A stretch of DNA of 47,097 bases from Rhizophagus sp. LPA8_4_AMF (GCA_021464525.1 JADRCO010000159.1:1-47097), one strand, 5' to 3'; positions 11,475 to 22,989 are shown, counted from the first letter of the stretch. The notes: a model not told the origin generated them from the letters alone. Numbers and translations are program-made.

Positions 11475-11663
11475 TTAATGAAAAGAAAATCCGTTAAAGA
11501 ATTGAGTAACCGATAAATCGTTCGTAATTTGTTGAGGAAGGTTTTCGATGAATTTTAATGTGGTTTCATTATTGATGGATTTATTGAGTCGAATAATTTT
11601 TCTATATGTTCGAATTGAAATTCTTTGTCTTCTAATTCCTTGTTTTCTACTTTGAGAAGGCAT
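11475..11663 (-). CDS. Tiny basic orphan protein (LPQQI-QFFNG family), 62 aa
   Basis: The frame stays open up to 12008, but I choose the internal ATG at 11663 (an alternative ATG lies two codons upstream at 11669). The paralogue at 45011-45259 begins at the equivalent place, and the homologous DNA upstream of it is non-coding; the extra N-terminal residues would be a Phe/Ile/Tyr-rich chance stretch. The protein starts with a basic arm (SRKQGIRRQRISIRTYRKII), then NNETTLKFIENLPQQITND, and ends QFFNGFSFH. The arm resembles an RNA/DNA-binding or nuclear-targeting segment, but this is inference. The paralogue has two copies of the NNxxTLxxIxxLPxQI unit, this one has one. Function unknown. Confidence 0.55.
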   Translation of the reverse strand: MPSQSRKQGIRRQRISIRTYRKIIRLNKSINNETTLKFIENLPQQITNDLSVTQFFNGFSFH

Positions 11664-12008
11664 TTTCATTTGTTTAATATATATATATTGAAGGGAGATA
11701 AAAATAAAAAAAATGATACAAAAAAAGTGACGGTATTTATATATTGTAACTAGATAATAACAGATAGTGTGTATGTATACATAATTATTTATGTTTTGGT
11801 AGTATCCATCCAAATTTCTGTTAAAGCAATCGGAGTTGAAATTACTATCTCCTTTATCTCCTTTCTCCTTTGAAATGTTAAATTGAACTAAAAAAAAAAA
11901 GAGACAAAAAAAAATTCTTATTATACTTTCTACATGATGCGACATAAAGTTCACAATTAAAAAACTGAGATAGATTATACGATTTGGCGTAAATTCGTTA
12001 TCAGACAT

Positions 12009-13775
12009 GATTGTTTTTTTTTACATCGTTAACGAATTGAAAATCTTGTAAATTTTTTTAATGCATTCATTCTTCCTGAATTTGCTCTTTGTTATCAGCT
12101 AAAAAGTATTGATACGAGTTTCATAAAGTTAATTAATTTGATAAACAAAATTATTTACTTTTCTACTTCTTCTTTTTCCTTTCTTTATATATTTTGTACA
12201 TGATAAAGTAGAAGATCGGACACAATCGTATTTAATTAATTCGGAACAATCAAATCAGCCATGTTTCCATTTATAAAAAGAAAAAAAAATTTCTGTAAAC
12301 GGACATTTCAGCCACCGCTAATTACGTGGATCGAATCATCAATCGTCAATACCCCACATTTTTGTGACAGAAATTATAAGTGAATAAAATTTTGTGATAA
12401 AGATTTAAGTTCTAATCTTTGTACTCTAAATTTCAATATTTATACAATGATAGGACTTGTGATACACTATTACTTATCACGCGTAAGTGCGTATCCGATC
12501 ATCTAAAATTGTCCAATAAGATTATAACACATTTTAATAACAGAAATATGTGCAAATTAGAGTAATATAACCGTTAAAATATAAATACAAATTTATTGCA
12601 AATGTTAGTTATATGCTATTTTTTTTTTTTTTTTTTTTTTAAAAAATAATTTTTTTTTTTTTTTTTTTTTTTTGAAAAAAATAATGTTGATTTTTATTAA
12701 TTTTAGTATTAATACACATAAATATGATTTTCGTTATTAAGTGATATCCCCATAATATATATATATATATTTGTTATCAGAAGGATAAAAAAAGTTTTTT
12801 TTTTCTAACTTAAATTGTAAATTGATTGATGTTCATACTAGAAATGGTTTCCAAAAAAAATCATAGAAACCATATTCTCAGAAGCCACAAAACTTACCAA
12901 ACTATTTTTAGTAATCTAATTTTATTATATAAAAATATGACTTTCTTCATTTAGAAACGTGGGGATAAAAAATTTTTCATTACTCCAAAATTCAGGTCGT
13001 ACAAACATTGCAGTATACTAAGTATACTATAATCGAAGAGACAAGAAATGTTATTCAAAAAACTGACCTATCACGGATTTTCTGCTAGTAGTAACAATTT
13101 AACTAAACAACAATTTCAAAACACACAAGCCGTTTAGAATGTTCAAGCAGCTATAATAGATTGAATAACCAAGATTTTGGAAATTTTCACGATGGTTAAG
13201 AGGAACGAGAAATGATTCCAGATGAAATTACAAGTAATTTTGTGGGACAATAAAAGTGGAATGTAAAGAAAGGAGAGATTTCGATTGTATAATATCATAA
13301 TGTCGTTAAGAATTTTACTTGCTTCGCGTATCGTACCGGAAAAATACTTCAACCAAGAAAATTACCCAAATTTTTACGAATTAATAAGGTTTGTTTTATA
13401 AACTTTAATCAATTTGAAGATTATAAAATTCTTAATTATCTTTTTAATGAATAGAATTAAATTTCGGATATCGTTAATTAAGCAGATGCAGGAGTTTAAT
13501 AAAGTCACGATTATTTTTTAAGATAGTTTGTAGATTGGATGGGAGGAATTGGGGAAATGAAATCACCTTATTATACTTTGAAAATTTTCTGTTTTTATAA
13601 TTTGTACACGGCCTGATATTTTTTTTTTTTTGATATTTTGTTTAATTAATTCAACGACTTTTTTTTTTCTTTCATTAAGTTTTCTCTATCACACTTTTAG
13701 TAGTTGACTATTATTGAAATTTGTAATAAATCTTTATTTTGAATAAACAGGTTGAATTCCAACTTTATTTAAGTG
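12009..13775. other. Gene-empty spacer with long poly-T tracts
   Basis: Two T runs of about 22 and 24 bases (12619-12640 and 12650-12673) are separated by AAAAAATAA. They are likely unstable and hard to assemble. The reverse 69-codon frame at 13143-13352 shows no family resemblance. Nothing else supportable is visible. Confidence 0.5.
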
Positions 13776-14319
13776 TAGGGATTGGAATCGATTCCCATTA
13801 TTAGAATCGATTCTAAATCGATTAATCGTGATTAATCGTTTCGCAAATTTCGATCCTAAGATTCGATTTTCGATTTTTGATGATCGAAACTAATCGAATT
13901 TATACTTCAAAAAAATACAATTTATGGCGCAACTATTTTTGTTTGATGAATTTTTTATTTATTTTTTTTATATATAACCATTAATCTTATAATTATACTT
14001 AAAATAGAGATCGAAATCAATTCTCATAATCGGAATCGATTCTAGAATTGACTAAATCGCTTCTCAAATTTTTCGACAGTGATCGGTGGTAACTCTGGCC
14101 GAGTTCATAATTCCGGCCAGAGTTAAAACTTGTGTAACGTAGCGTCAAATTTGTGTTACGCAAAGATCCTTTTTTACCGGGTGGCGGGTGGCTAAACTGT
14201 TTATACAGTGTCACGTGATTAATAATTTCATAATTTGGGCCGGCACTATAGTTTCGATTAAAAATTCGATATTCGATATTCGATTAATTCGATTTTAGGG
14301 GAATCGATTCTAATCCCTA
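13776..14319. mobile_element. Non-autonomous foldback element, TAGGGATTGGAATCGATT ends
   Basis: The left end TAGGGATTGGAATCGATTCC is mirrored by GAATCGATTCTAATCCCTA at the right end. Inside, TCGATT/AATCGA motifs recur in both orientations, building long imperfect arms on each side. Flanks TTTAAGTG (left) and TTTAAAAG (right) match at 6 of 8 positions, compatible with a decayed 8-bp target duplication of the hAT type; TAGGG-type ends also suit hAT elements. A central part (14080-14230) carries GGCC-rich motifs shared with 18520-18900. There is no transposase; the 65-codon reverse frame is a by-product of the repeat. Confidence 0.65.
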
Positions 14320-14918
14320 TTTAAAAGTTAAATTGCCATATCATTTTATGAACTAAAATGTTTAATCTCAATCCATCCGACGATAATATAACAGGTAATT
14401 ATTGCTTCTCAAAACTAACGCAAGTATTAAAAATATTATTATTTGTTTAGACTTTTGTTGATATAAAGAGATTTTTGGAGAATTAACGTATTTTCATTTC
14501 ATTTTTTTTTTTAAAAAAAAAGTCCGGCGGACTGCTCGAGCATTCATCTATAAATATACCTAGATACTTCTCTAACTTATATATATTCATATGATTTTCC
14601 ATTTTTGGAATCTATCAATATTGAAAATTACATCAAAGACAATTGTTTTATTGACGTTTCATTAGTTTCATTATTTTACATATTAAACATATTAAACAGC
14701 GCCAGAAAACATTATTTGCAATCCCGGCCAGTACTATGCCTTTTACTGCTCTGGTAAAATTACGGTCGTTTCGGCCCACATTACAGCTTTTGACTAGAGC
14801 TAAAAAAAGTGGAAAGATACATAATTACATACATAACATCATATCACACGAATTTTTCGTTCACTTGCCAAATTATTTCATTTTTTAATCGGTTATAATG
14901 ATTGTCGAAGTTATTAAA

Positions 14919-15005
14919 AGAAAATCCGTTTAAAATTGAGCAATCAACAAACATGTCTTCTATACGTCTTTTTAGTTGCTTCTATCAATTTTGGAAAGGC
15001 ACTTC
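14919..15005 (-). pseudogene. Broken copy of the tiny basic QFFNG gene
   Basis: The end CTATCAATTTTGGAAAGGCA near 14983-15002 corresponds to the start of the 11475-11663 gene, but the ATG has become GTG. The middle is deleted by roughly 100 bases, and the 3' part (ACGGATTTTCTTTTAAT on the reverse strand) matches the codons for NGFSF before the stop. Upstream AATATATGCACATTAATGGA and downstream ACTTGCCAAATTATTT also match the intact locus. It lies just downstream of the Asn/Gln-rich gene at 15257-15691 on the same strand. Confidence 0.6.
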
Positions 15006-15256
15006 GTTTGTGTAATATATGCACATTAATGGAGAGGGAAAAAAAAATACAAAAAATTAACGTCCTAAAAAAAAATATTTTATGGTGAATAATGCCGGCC
15101 TTATTCGAACAAAATCCCTATAATTAGTAAAAAATAATTTTATTTAATACGGTTAAAAATAACATACAACTGTTCAAGAATAAATAAATTAAAACAAAGA
15201 ATATTGATAAAATCTGATTATAACATATTTAAATTTCAGTTAATGTTCAAATCGAG

Positions 15257-15691
15257 TTAGTTATTGAATGATTCAAGTCTGATATTAATATCTGGATTAG
15301 TTGCTGGAATAATAAAAATGTTAATTTGAGGCGAGTTAATAGTTATGTTAAGTGAATTAAGCGAAAGAATGGTATTAGATTGAGGTGGAATTTGTGGATT
15401 TTGATTAATATACTGTGGATAGAATTGCGGAAGCGATGAGTTGTTGGTCATAGATTGTTGACAGTTATGATGGGAAATATTGTTTGAAGCGTCATATTGT
15501 CGATGATTATGATCAGGAGAAATAGCAAAGTTGTTGTTTGAAGTGACATTGGACGTGAGTTGTTGATCAGAAATCGTAACGTTATTGCTATGCGCGACTG
15601 ATGTACATGTTTTATTCTCCATTTGCGATAAATTAGTATTGTCGTAAATATGGTTACGAAAATTATTTTGCGAAGTATTATTATTATTCAT
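15257..15691 (-). CDS. Asn/Gln-rich orphan protein, family member 1, 144 aa
   Basis: Asn makes up about 23% of residues (33 of 144), with additional Gln, Ser, His and Thr. The N-terminal part is a low-complexity run beginning MNNNNTSQNN. The C-terminal third carries the family signature: LPQFYPQYINQNP, then PPQSN, then LNSLNITINSPQINIFI. This signature recurs at 19954-20418, 26928-27405 and 37222-37686, so the frame is under shared descent and not a chance translation of AAT/CAA-rich DNA. There is no signal peptide, membrane segment or known domain. The composition resembles prion-like or disordered proteins; whether it assembles is inference. Start ATG is followed at once by the poly-Asn run. 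Function unknown. Confidence 0.7.
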   Translation of the reverse strand: MNNNNTSQNNFRNHIYDNTNLSQMENKTCTSVAHSNNVTISDQQLTSNVTSNNNFAISPDHNHRQYDASNNISHHNCQQSMTNNSSLPQFYPQYINQNPQIPPQSNTILSLNSLNITINSPQINIFIIPATNPDINIRLESFNN

Positions 15692-17439
15692 AACTTTATA
15701 TTGAGTAACGTAACGTATTTATGAATTTATAAATTATTTTATTGATGGTAATTGTGAATATTTTTTCTGGTGTAGGAAAATTTCAGAGGTTTTTATAAGA
15801 AAAAAATCTTGTTATATAATAAATACGGCGTATTCATTTTAGAGTAATACATAAGCCTGCAGCGTTTTTATTTGTCATAGAATTCTTAGAATGTACCAAT
15901 ATTATTTCGCACGTACAACTTATTTTCCCTGCATTTATCGTGTTTTGTTCTAAAATTTTTACTACTAAGACATGAGTTCGCAAATCTTTGGGTGTCTTCA
16001 ATAATATAATTGTTTAATTAAAAATCCTTACCATAAAAACAAAAATATATTGAGAAAATTATATCTTTCTCAAGCGTATTTTTTCTTTTACAAAATATTG
16101 TATAACAATAATCTATTACAATAATCTTGTTCACGATGAAAATAAAATTTTCATTCTTTCAAGTTTAAAGCTCCTCTGAAAAAAAAAATGAGTGAGCGAA
16201 ATACATATTTTTATCAGAACCAGACTGCAATCGAACGGAGCAAAATAAATAAAATATCGGTTATTATGACAATCATGATTGTATTAAACTTTTATAACAT
16301 TTTTATAACAGAAGATGAACGTGCGAAATGTTTTTGAGAAGAATGATTTTTAAATAAAATCTTCGATATCTTTCAAAATCTTTTTCGACTTGGTATAATT
16401 TCGCTATTATTACCTGAGATTTTATTATTGGGAGCTCAATTATGCATTTTCGATGAAAATTATCTCTGGTGAAAGAAGGTTGGGTAATAATTTTTTTTTT
16501 TCTGATATACAGTATATAATGGTCTGTTTTCCCCTTTTTAAAATAAAATCTATGAAAGCGATAGTATAGTAATTTTATAAGCTTTTTTTTCATTCACTCA
16601 GAATAAGTCCTGTTACAAGTACCCTTTTACGAACGTCTAGATGTGTAACAAACTTATTCCATTTTAGAGTTAAAATTTGAAAGAAGGATCAGTTTTGCGT
16701 AATATGTACTACTGCTTTGAATGCAAGCTATAAGGGTTTCTTTCTAAAATATTACACAAAAAGTCGCCCTTTTGTAATATAAAGGTGTAATTCGTTCATA
16801 TTATACATATATATATATTGTCAATAAATTGATCCATATTTGTACAATAAAATGCTTTTATTTATTTATTTATATGTAATATTTTTGAATGTGAGTGCAC
16901 AATTTTGTTATTTGTATTTATTGAATATTATTACAAAAATGCAGTAATGATCTAAATAACGCGATTAATAAAGAACATTCTTTTAATGAATATATATGAA
17001 GGTATAAAATAAAATTCACCAAATCCAGGTCATCAGACTAGGACAAGAAGATCACGTGTTATATATATAAATGCAGCCTATATTTAGGTCATGATCAACC
17101 AGAATTACAAAATTTCGCCCAAATTATGAATTTTCACGAACTTTCAACTTCTTTTTACTATATTACTAATAAATCCGGAGACTTTGCCTTTTTTTCCTGT
17201 TTCAAAGACTTTTTAACATACTATATTTGGTGTCAATCAGGGAAAATTTCATTCTTTGTTCAAGTACATTTAAAACAAACGATAATGTAACCGATTTTTT
17301 TTTTTGAGTATTTTTTACCTAAAATATTACTAAGCTTATTTTTTATTCATTTTGGGGGCAGAAGTAACATAATTTTCTGAAGGGGTCAAAACCTTGTGTC
17401 ATCATTTTTCTATAAAGCGTAATTTATTCTTTCAGAATT
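15692..17439. other. Gene-empty AT-rich spacer
   Basis: The longest frame (16303-16593, minus, 96 codons) is Lys/Ile/Tyr-rich and has no relative in the window, so I do not call it. No RNA gene or clear repeat was found; short TATTTATTTATTTAT runs occur near 16860. Confidence 0.45.
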
Positions 17440-17950
17440 TCATGCAGTATGGCGCATTATGTCATTTTCATGCGCAAAATTTCTATAATCTACTGCGCCA
17501 CAAATGCATTATTTTGGCATATTTTTTTTTTTTTCTCTTTTATTTTCACGCATTTAACAAATAATTTAGTTTGTAGTAAGAAATAATTTTTTTTTAAAAT
17601 ATTCAAATTCAAAATAATAATTGCTGTATTAACTTTAAAAAAATGAACGGTTTTAATTGACTACCATTATGTAAGAAATAAAGGAATAAAATAAATAATG
17701 AATAAAATAGCGAGTTTTACAAACATGGATAAATTCTAAATAAAACACAAAAGTTATTAAAACAAGAATTTATTGTTAGGACCTAATCACTGAACTTCAA
17801 ACAACATTCCTCGCTATAACCATCAGCAATCTAGTTATACCTATGTTGTTTCAAACAACAAAGATATTTGCTTCATCATAATTATTAACAATCTGCATCA
17901 AATTATAAAGGCCTCCCCTCCACAATTTTACTTCACAACATGCTGTAATA
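17440..17950 (+). repeat. Dispersed repeat, copy 1 (GGCGCATTATGTCATTTTCATG module)
   Basis: 17448-17590 (GGCGCATTATGTCATTTTCA ... AATTTAGTTTGTAGTAAG) is present in inverted orientation at about 23700-23850. The following part (AATGAACGGTTTTAATTGAC ... AATAGCGAG; then ACTTCAAACAACATTC ... TATGTTGTTTCAAA ... ATCAACAATCTGC-like) is present in direct orientation at 23845-23960 and 24590-24730. One module has therefore flipped relative to the rest, or two elements are joined differently in each copy. Confidence 0.65.
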
Positions 17951-18244
17951 ATCAAAACCCACTTTAGTCTAACAAAATGCATAAAAATATAAAAATATAA
18001 ACCCATGTTTAATATATCAGCATGTTTATGGAATTTATAACCTCAAATCATGGAAATTATTAAACAGATTTTATATCTACTGACTAATTGCTTTTTATCG
18101 AATATAGAAAATGTGCAAGTAAATTATCAAACGTATATTCATTTTAAACGTTATCCTCAATTTCTTTACTAAGTAATAGAAAGTATTAGTACTGTATATA
18201 AATTTCCATAAAAATTGTTTAATTAACTTCGCTTACCGATATTT

Positions 18245-18440
18245 GACCTTCGGATTTACCTTTGGTTCGAATTAAAATTCGAATAAGGAACCGGATATAA
18301 TAAGTCCGGATACAACAAAGGAACCAGATATAAATAAATCCGAAAACCGAAGGTTCGGTTTCTTCGTTTCATACTTTCATGAATAATCTAAAGGAAACGA
18401 AGGAAAACAGGATATATTATAGGTTAAATATATCCTGTTT
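18245..18440. repeat. Two short foldbacks (CTTCGGATTTA and AACAGGATATATT)
   Basis: CTTCGGATTTACCTTTGGTTC pairs imperfectly with the reverse complement of GGAACCAGATATAAATAAAT followed by CCGAAAACCGAAGG. Directly after it, AAACAGGATATATT (18405-18418) pairs perfectly with AATATATCCTGTTT (18427-18440) around an 8-base loop. No coding content. Confidence 0.55.
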
Positions 18441-18723
18441 GAAACACTAAGTCTTACTCTGCTTTTACAGTAAGTTTACGATGAACGAATTCAAGGATTG
18501 ATCCGTCAAGAGTAATCGATAGTAATTCTGGCCAAATTCATAGTACCAGCCAAAATTACAAATTATAAAATTTGTCACATGATTTGTTTCATAATTCCCG
18601 GCAGAATGCCATAATGCCGGCCAAAGGTACAGTTTTTGTCGGTGCTCTTGGGGTAGTTGTGTTACTAGGGAAGTGAGTTGGTGTTCTACGGTCAATAATA
18701 TAATTTAAAAAGGCTTCAGGAGT

Positions 18724-19025
18724 AAAGATACTTAACGGTCCTGAAAGACCACGGTTCTACCAGTCCTACGTCTTAAAAAGACGGACCGGTCCGTCTTAGT
18801 GTCTGGGATAATAAATCACGTGACTCCGGATAAAAGTTTAGCCACCGGCTTTGTGTGTTACACAAGAAATTTTGTGGGATTTGTGTTACTCAAAGAGAAT
18901 TACCCAATCGGTCGTTCGGTCCTAGGACCGGTCCTAAAAAAAAAAGACCGCGGACGGTCCTACAAAGTCCTGGGACCGACCGGTCTAAAACCGAGACGGA
19001 CCTGTAGGACCGTTGAGCATCTTTA
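18724..19025. repeat. GC-rich foldback element with AAAGATxCTxAACGGTCCT ends
   Basis: The left end TAAAGATACTTAACGGTCCT is mirrored by AGGACCGTTGAGCATCTTTA. The interior is packed with GGTCC/GGACC palindromes (for example ACGGACCGGTCCGT and GGTCCTAGGACC). It is sharply more GC-rich than its surroundings. A sequence in the middle (TTTAGCCACCGG, TGTGTTACACAAG) is the reverse complement of part of the 13776-14319 element, indicating nested insertions. The open frames on both strands (18799-19032, 18890-19096) reflect the palindrome. Confidence 0.65.
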
Positions 19026-19199
19026 TTTGTGAGGAAGGGGTAGGCAGTATAGTCTATGAGCGGGTATTTAGAATAACTACTCCTAACTTTTAGCATGAAA
19101 GAACTTGTTATAAAGGCTAATGGAGAGGAATCGTAATTTAATTATCGGTGAATAAACATCCAACGAAGTTTTTTGGTGATGATCTCGCGTGATCTGTAT

Positions 19200-19260
19200 A
19201 ACGTAAATTAGTAAAAAGTAATTTACGTTACTCAGCCAATCTACGCTACTCACTTTCAAT
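19200..19260. repeat. Hairpin and inverted dispersed motif
   Basis: AACGTAAATTA and TAATTTACGTT form an 11-bp stem around an 8-base loop. The adjoining CAGCCAATCTACGCTACTCA recurs in inverted orientation near 25572-25592 (AGCGTAGATTGGCTAAGT). Confidence 0.5.
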
Positions 19261-19953
19261 ATACTCGCTTTTTATTTTCTTAATAAATACTATTAAATGA
19301 AAGTCTAGATTGGATGAAAATTGGCCATTTTCACCAACCAATAAAGAGTCCTGTGACTGATATAGCCCCACATCCGATAAAAATGTTATCGTTCTGACGC
19401 TTTTTGATCATGCATTAATTATTACATCATAGATAAGCTTTATTTAACTTTCTATAAATTTATAAATTTATTTTTATACTATTTTAATCTACCTAAATAA
19501 TCTTTATTCAAACTTTTCCTATAAAAATTTTCATTTACCAATTATGCATAATCATGCGTTATTATTATGTTTAATAAAAATATCGGTTTGTGAAAACCTG
19601 CATGAACTTATTTGGCTGAACGATAACATTTATTCTAAGCGTCCCGGCGGGTAAGAATATTTTTAGTCACGTCATTTATCATTATAAAAATGTGTGAGCT
19701 AATTTTTCTCACCCCTATCCAAGATATGTCCATATTGTAAGTAATTTACTTTATTCATGTCTACTTTCGATTACACAATATGCGATTTTAGATGATATTT
19801 GGCTATATACTCTTTTACTTTCAAAAGTTTCTATTTTGAATAGGTGCTGTACAAACTTAGAATTCATTTTGCGAATTTTTATAAATACATTAATTTCGTA
19901 TAAATATTACAATTATTTAATCTCGTAAGGATATAAATTTCATCTTAATTAAT

Positions 19954-20418
19954 ATGAACTCTTTACAAGACATCAGCAGTAATAATCGCAATAATATGCA
20001 ACAAGCAACAGATATAACTGATATTCAAACGAACATTAATCGTGATCCCTCTTGCAGCTGCAATAATTGTATTTCTGGGACAAACATTAATAACAATATT
20101 ATTCCTACAGATACAACCATTTCTTCTAATCAGAATAACTATGAACATCAAACTATGTTCGTTAACACTTCAAACAATTGTGGCGCTATTAATCTTCCTG
20201 ACAATCAGCAGCCAATTTTTAACGATACTTCGAACAGTTACGTCAGCATTCAAAACCATCAGCAACAATCCATGCCTAGTAACGTTTCGACTCCGCAGTT
20301 CAATCCGCAATATACTAATCCAAGTCTGTCTCAGTCTGTCTTTCCTTTGCCTAATCCACTTGGCACGATTATTATAAATTCTCCACAAACAAATATTTAT
20401 TATTATTCGACAAGATAA
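19954..20418 (+). CDS. Asn/Gln-rich orphan protein, family member 2, 154 aa
   Basis: Intact frame with about 19% Asn (30 of 154) and many Gln/Ser/Thr. The start MNSLQDISSNNRNN corresponds to MDSLQDNNNNN in the frameshifted copy at 26928, which supports this ATG. A small cysteine cluster (SCSCNNC) follows near residue 34. Later come DNQQPIFNDTSN, STPQFNPQYTNP and the family end LGTIIINSPQTNIYYY. The 5' flank (~300 bases) and 3' flank are conserved with copy 2, so promoter and gene were duplicated together. AATAAA at 20571 may mark the 3' end. Overlapping frames on the other strand and in frame 2 (20042-20377) are shadows. No known domain; function unknown. Confidence 0.72.
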   Translation: MNSLQDISSNNRNNMQQATDITDIQTNINRDPSCSCNNCISGTNINNNIIPTDTTISSNQNNYEHQTMFVNTSNNCGAINLPDNQQPIFNDTSNSYVSIQNHQQQSMPSNVSTPQFNPQYTNPSLSQSVFPLPNPLGTIIINSPQTNIYYYSTR

Positions 20419-20570
20419 TAAGATTGAAAATTATATGTTGATATTCAGAGGAAGAAAAATTATTATTTAAAATTTATTATTATTATTATTTCTTCAATTA
20501 CTTTATTCTTTTTTTTTTGAAGATTATAAATTTATATAAAAGTATCTTCAATTGCTGTATATGTTATTAG

Positions 20571-20576
20571 AATAAA
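20571..20576 (+). terminator. Polyadenylation-type signal AATAAA
   Basis: Lies about 150 bases beyond the stop of the Asn/Gln-rich gene at 19954-20418. Plausible but weak, as the hexamer is common here. Confidence 0.3.
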
Positions 20577-21580
20577 ATAAATTTTTGAATGTTCTAATAT
20601 CAACTTAAACAATTACAATATATATGAAATAACCGCAGTAAAAAAAGATGCATCGATCACGTGAAAATCTTTTTTTTTTTTGACTATTCATGTGCTAATA
20701 CATTATAGAAAATGCATTTCTTTGACGAAAAATGAAGACTTTATTGTTTTCTGTGACTTTTCCCCGTGATTTCACATAATGTAACATACAAATTTTTGTA
20801 TACCTTTGTTCTATTCATGCCATACGTACTTATCTATTTTTCTTGGCTAGTTTCCTTTCCTTCATTCCCATAAATGATACCTTAAGATTATCAAACAATA
20901 GATCAAACTTATTAAGGTGTATTAAAGTAAATAAAAAATTTTGAGCATGATAAAAGATAATTTTACAATCGGGTTTTTCCGAATCTACGCGTTCCCAAAT
21001 TTGAGTTTCCATTTTGATAATAAACCTTTGTCTTTACAATATAAGTTATTTACGATTGTAGTTTCTATCACAACTAACCATAATGAATTTATTAATGCAT
21101 ATCGCTTTGCACAATCAGTGATATCAATCATCAGCCCATAAAATTTCTTTGTTGTTTCGGCTAAATTTTGATCATTACGAAAAAAGAGAAAAAAAAGGAT
21201 ATATTTACTGTTGTGTTGATATGTTTACGTAATGTTTGGCGTATATCCCTGATCCTTCCATTGTAAAATTTTTAACTATAAAAAGTAAATAAAAAATCTT
21301 ATCTTTATTTTATTTTTATTATAACGAAAAAAAAATTATAATCTTTTTTTATATATACAATGTATATACACGTGAGAAGGTAGGACAAAGAAATTTTTTT
21401 TTTTACGAAGTTTTCTCATTTAAAAACAGTTCTATAATGTATGAAGATGTATTATTACCAGTTACTTAGAGACAAAGGAAGTTTTTATTGTGAAATTTGA
21501 CTTAAACCCGCTTTTTTTTATTAAAAAAAAAAAAAAAAATGCGATGATGATCATCATATTATAAATCATCATATTATAAA

Positions 21581-22960
21581 TTACAGTATAAATTTCTTTT
21601 TTTATTAATTAAAAAAAAAAAATGCGGATCATCATCATCATATTATAAATTACTCTTTGCGTTTAATTAATATTGTTTACAATAGCTAATATCATAACCG
21701 GTTCATCCATTATTTCCAAAATAATATTATTTGCCATCCAAGTAAAGAATATTTTCTAAATAAGCAAATATTGAAAAAGAACGCTGTTTCAGATCCGGAA
21801 TTAAAATTTTTTTTTTTTTTTCTCGAATTCATGTGAAAAATAAGATTTTTCAAACCTCGATCGGGCAGAATCATGTGTAATACTGTAATAAATATGATCA
21901 ACTGAGCTGGTATTGGTTGCTATTCCGTCAAATAAAATTAATTTTCTTAATGTAGTTATGATAACAAAGTAAGCCAATCTATTTATAGATCATAGTTTGA
22001 CTACTGGCTTATTAATCATTTCGTTTAAAGTTAGATAAAATAGACGAATGAAATAACTAATCGTAGTGTCATTTTAAAATAATCCATTTCGTATCAAAAA
22101 AAAAAATGAACTCTTCAGTATTTTGTTTCATAAGAACAAGGAAATTTTTATTTTCACATTTTAAGCTAATATAAAACGTTTGTGTAAATCCGTAAGCGTG
22201 ATTTGATTTGTGTTGTATGCACATCAATCTGAACTTAAATTTGCACATCTACTCTATTTTTATTATTTTTTAACCCCGGTAATTTTCTCAAAATACATGC
22301 CAACATCGATCTACAAATTTAAATTTTTTATAAATTTAATACTTTTTTAGGTTAATAAACACTGATCGACACGAATATGTACATGTTGTTTATTATACCT
22401 ACTAGGTAGCAAATTTTATTTATACGTGAAAATTTTTCTTTTAACCTATATGTAATATCAATATTATTTTTAAAATTTATTTTTTAAAAAAAAACGAGGC
22501 GAAAGAAATAGGATTCAACAATAAAATAAACTATATTTATACTCACTGATGAGAATTTGATATACTATAAAACACTTTTACTATCGCAGGGATAAATCTA
22601 CTTTAGAATCGGAACATGATCGGACTATCGGTCAAATCATTTATCCGACTTTACTTAGCCTACCGAATTATTTTTTTTTTTAATGGTAAACAAATATTTT
22701 TATTAGATTAAATGAAAACCATACAAAAATATTTATAGAATTTAAAAATAAATAAACTAAACAATCTATTTTACTTTCTCCTTCCTTCTTTACCACCTCT
22801 TCATATCTTCCCAAATAAATTACAATTTATGTTAAATGAGGAGTAAATAAATCTAACGATTTACATGTACAATATTTGTTAACCGTATATTTTTCCTATT
22901 ATAAAATTTTTTCTAATTTTCTTATTTTCTAAAAAACAAACTATACTTTCATAAACCAAT
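21581..22960. other. Spacer with short direct repeats
   Basis: The ATCATCATATTATAAATTAC motif with a preceding poly-A occurs twice (near 21540-21590 and 21615-21655), and a related piece lies near 29510-29560. Apart from these, only AT-rich DNA without coding signal is visible. Confidence 0.45.
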
Positions 22961-22989
22961 AAAATTACTTTAACTTGATGACCCGTTGG

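Larger units (their letters stand above)
19637..21580 (+). repeat. Segmental duplication, copy 1
   Basis: Matching blocks occur in the same order and orientation at 26558-28000 and again at 29385-29550. They include GCG..CCCGGCGGGTAA versus GCGCCCTGGGTAA, TATTGTAAGTAATTTACTTT, ATTCCTTCATTCCCATAAAT, ATAAACCTTTGTCTTTACAA, CAGCCCATAAAATTTCTTTG and TGTATTATTACCAGTT. The block carries an Asn/Gln-rich gene and its upstream and downstream flanks. Copy 2 is interrupted by a 1.1-kb foldback element. Confidence 0.75.

Noticed and set aside
11664..12008. N-terminal extension of the tiny basic gene to 177 aa
   Set aside because: The extension is Phe/Ile/Tyr-rich and the paralogue at 45011 lacks it; homologous DNA there is non-coding.
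14017..14214. 65-codon minus frame resembling part of the 18465-18695 minus frame
   Set aside because: Similarity at protein level reflects shared GGCC-type repeat DNA inside foldback elements, not a gene.
16303..16593. 96-codon minus frame
   Set aside because: Lys/Ile/Tyr/Leu-biased translation typical of AT-rich chance frames, no relative and no flanking signals.
18799..19096. Overlapping 77- and 68-codon frames on opposite strands
   Set aside because: Both read through the GGTCC-rich foldback; the Arg/Gly/Pro content comes from the palindromes.
20042..20388. Frames overlapping the Asn/Gln-rich gene on both strands
   Set aside because: Shadows of the real frame; the family signature is preserved only in the 19954-20418 frame.
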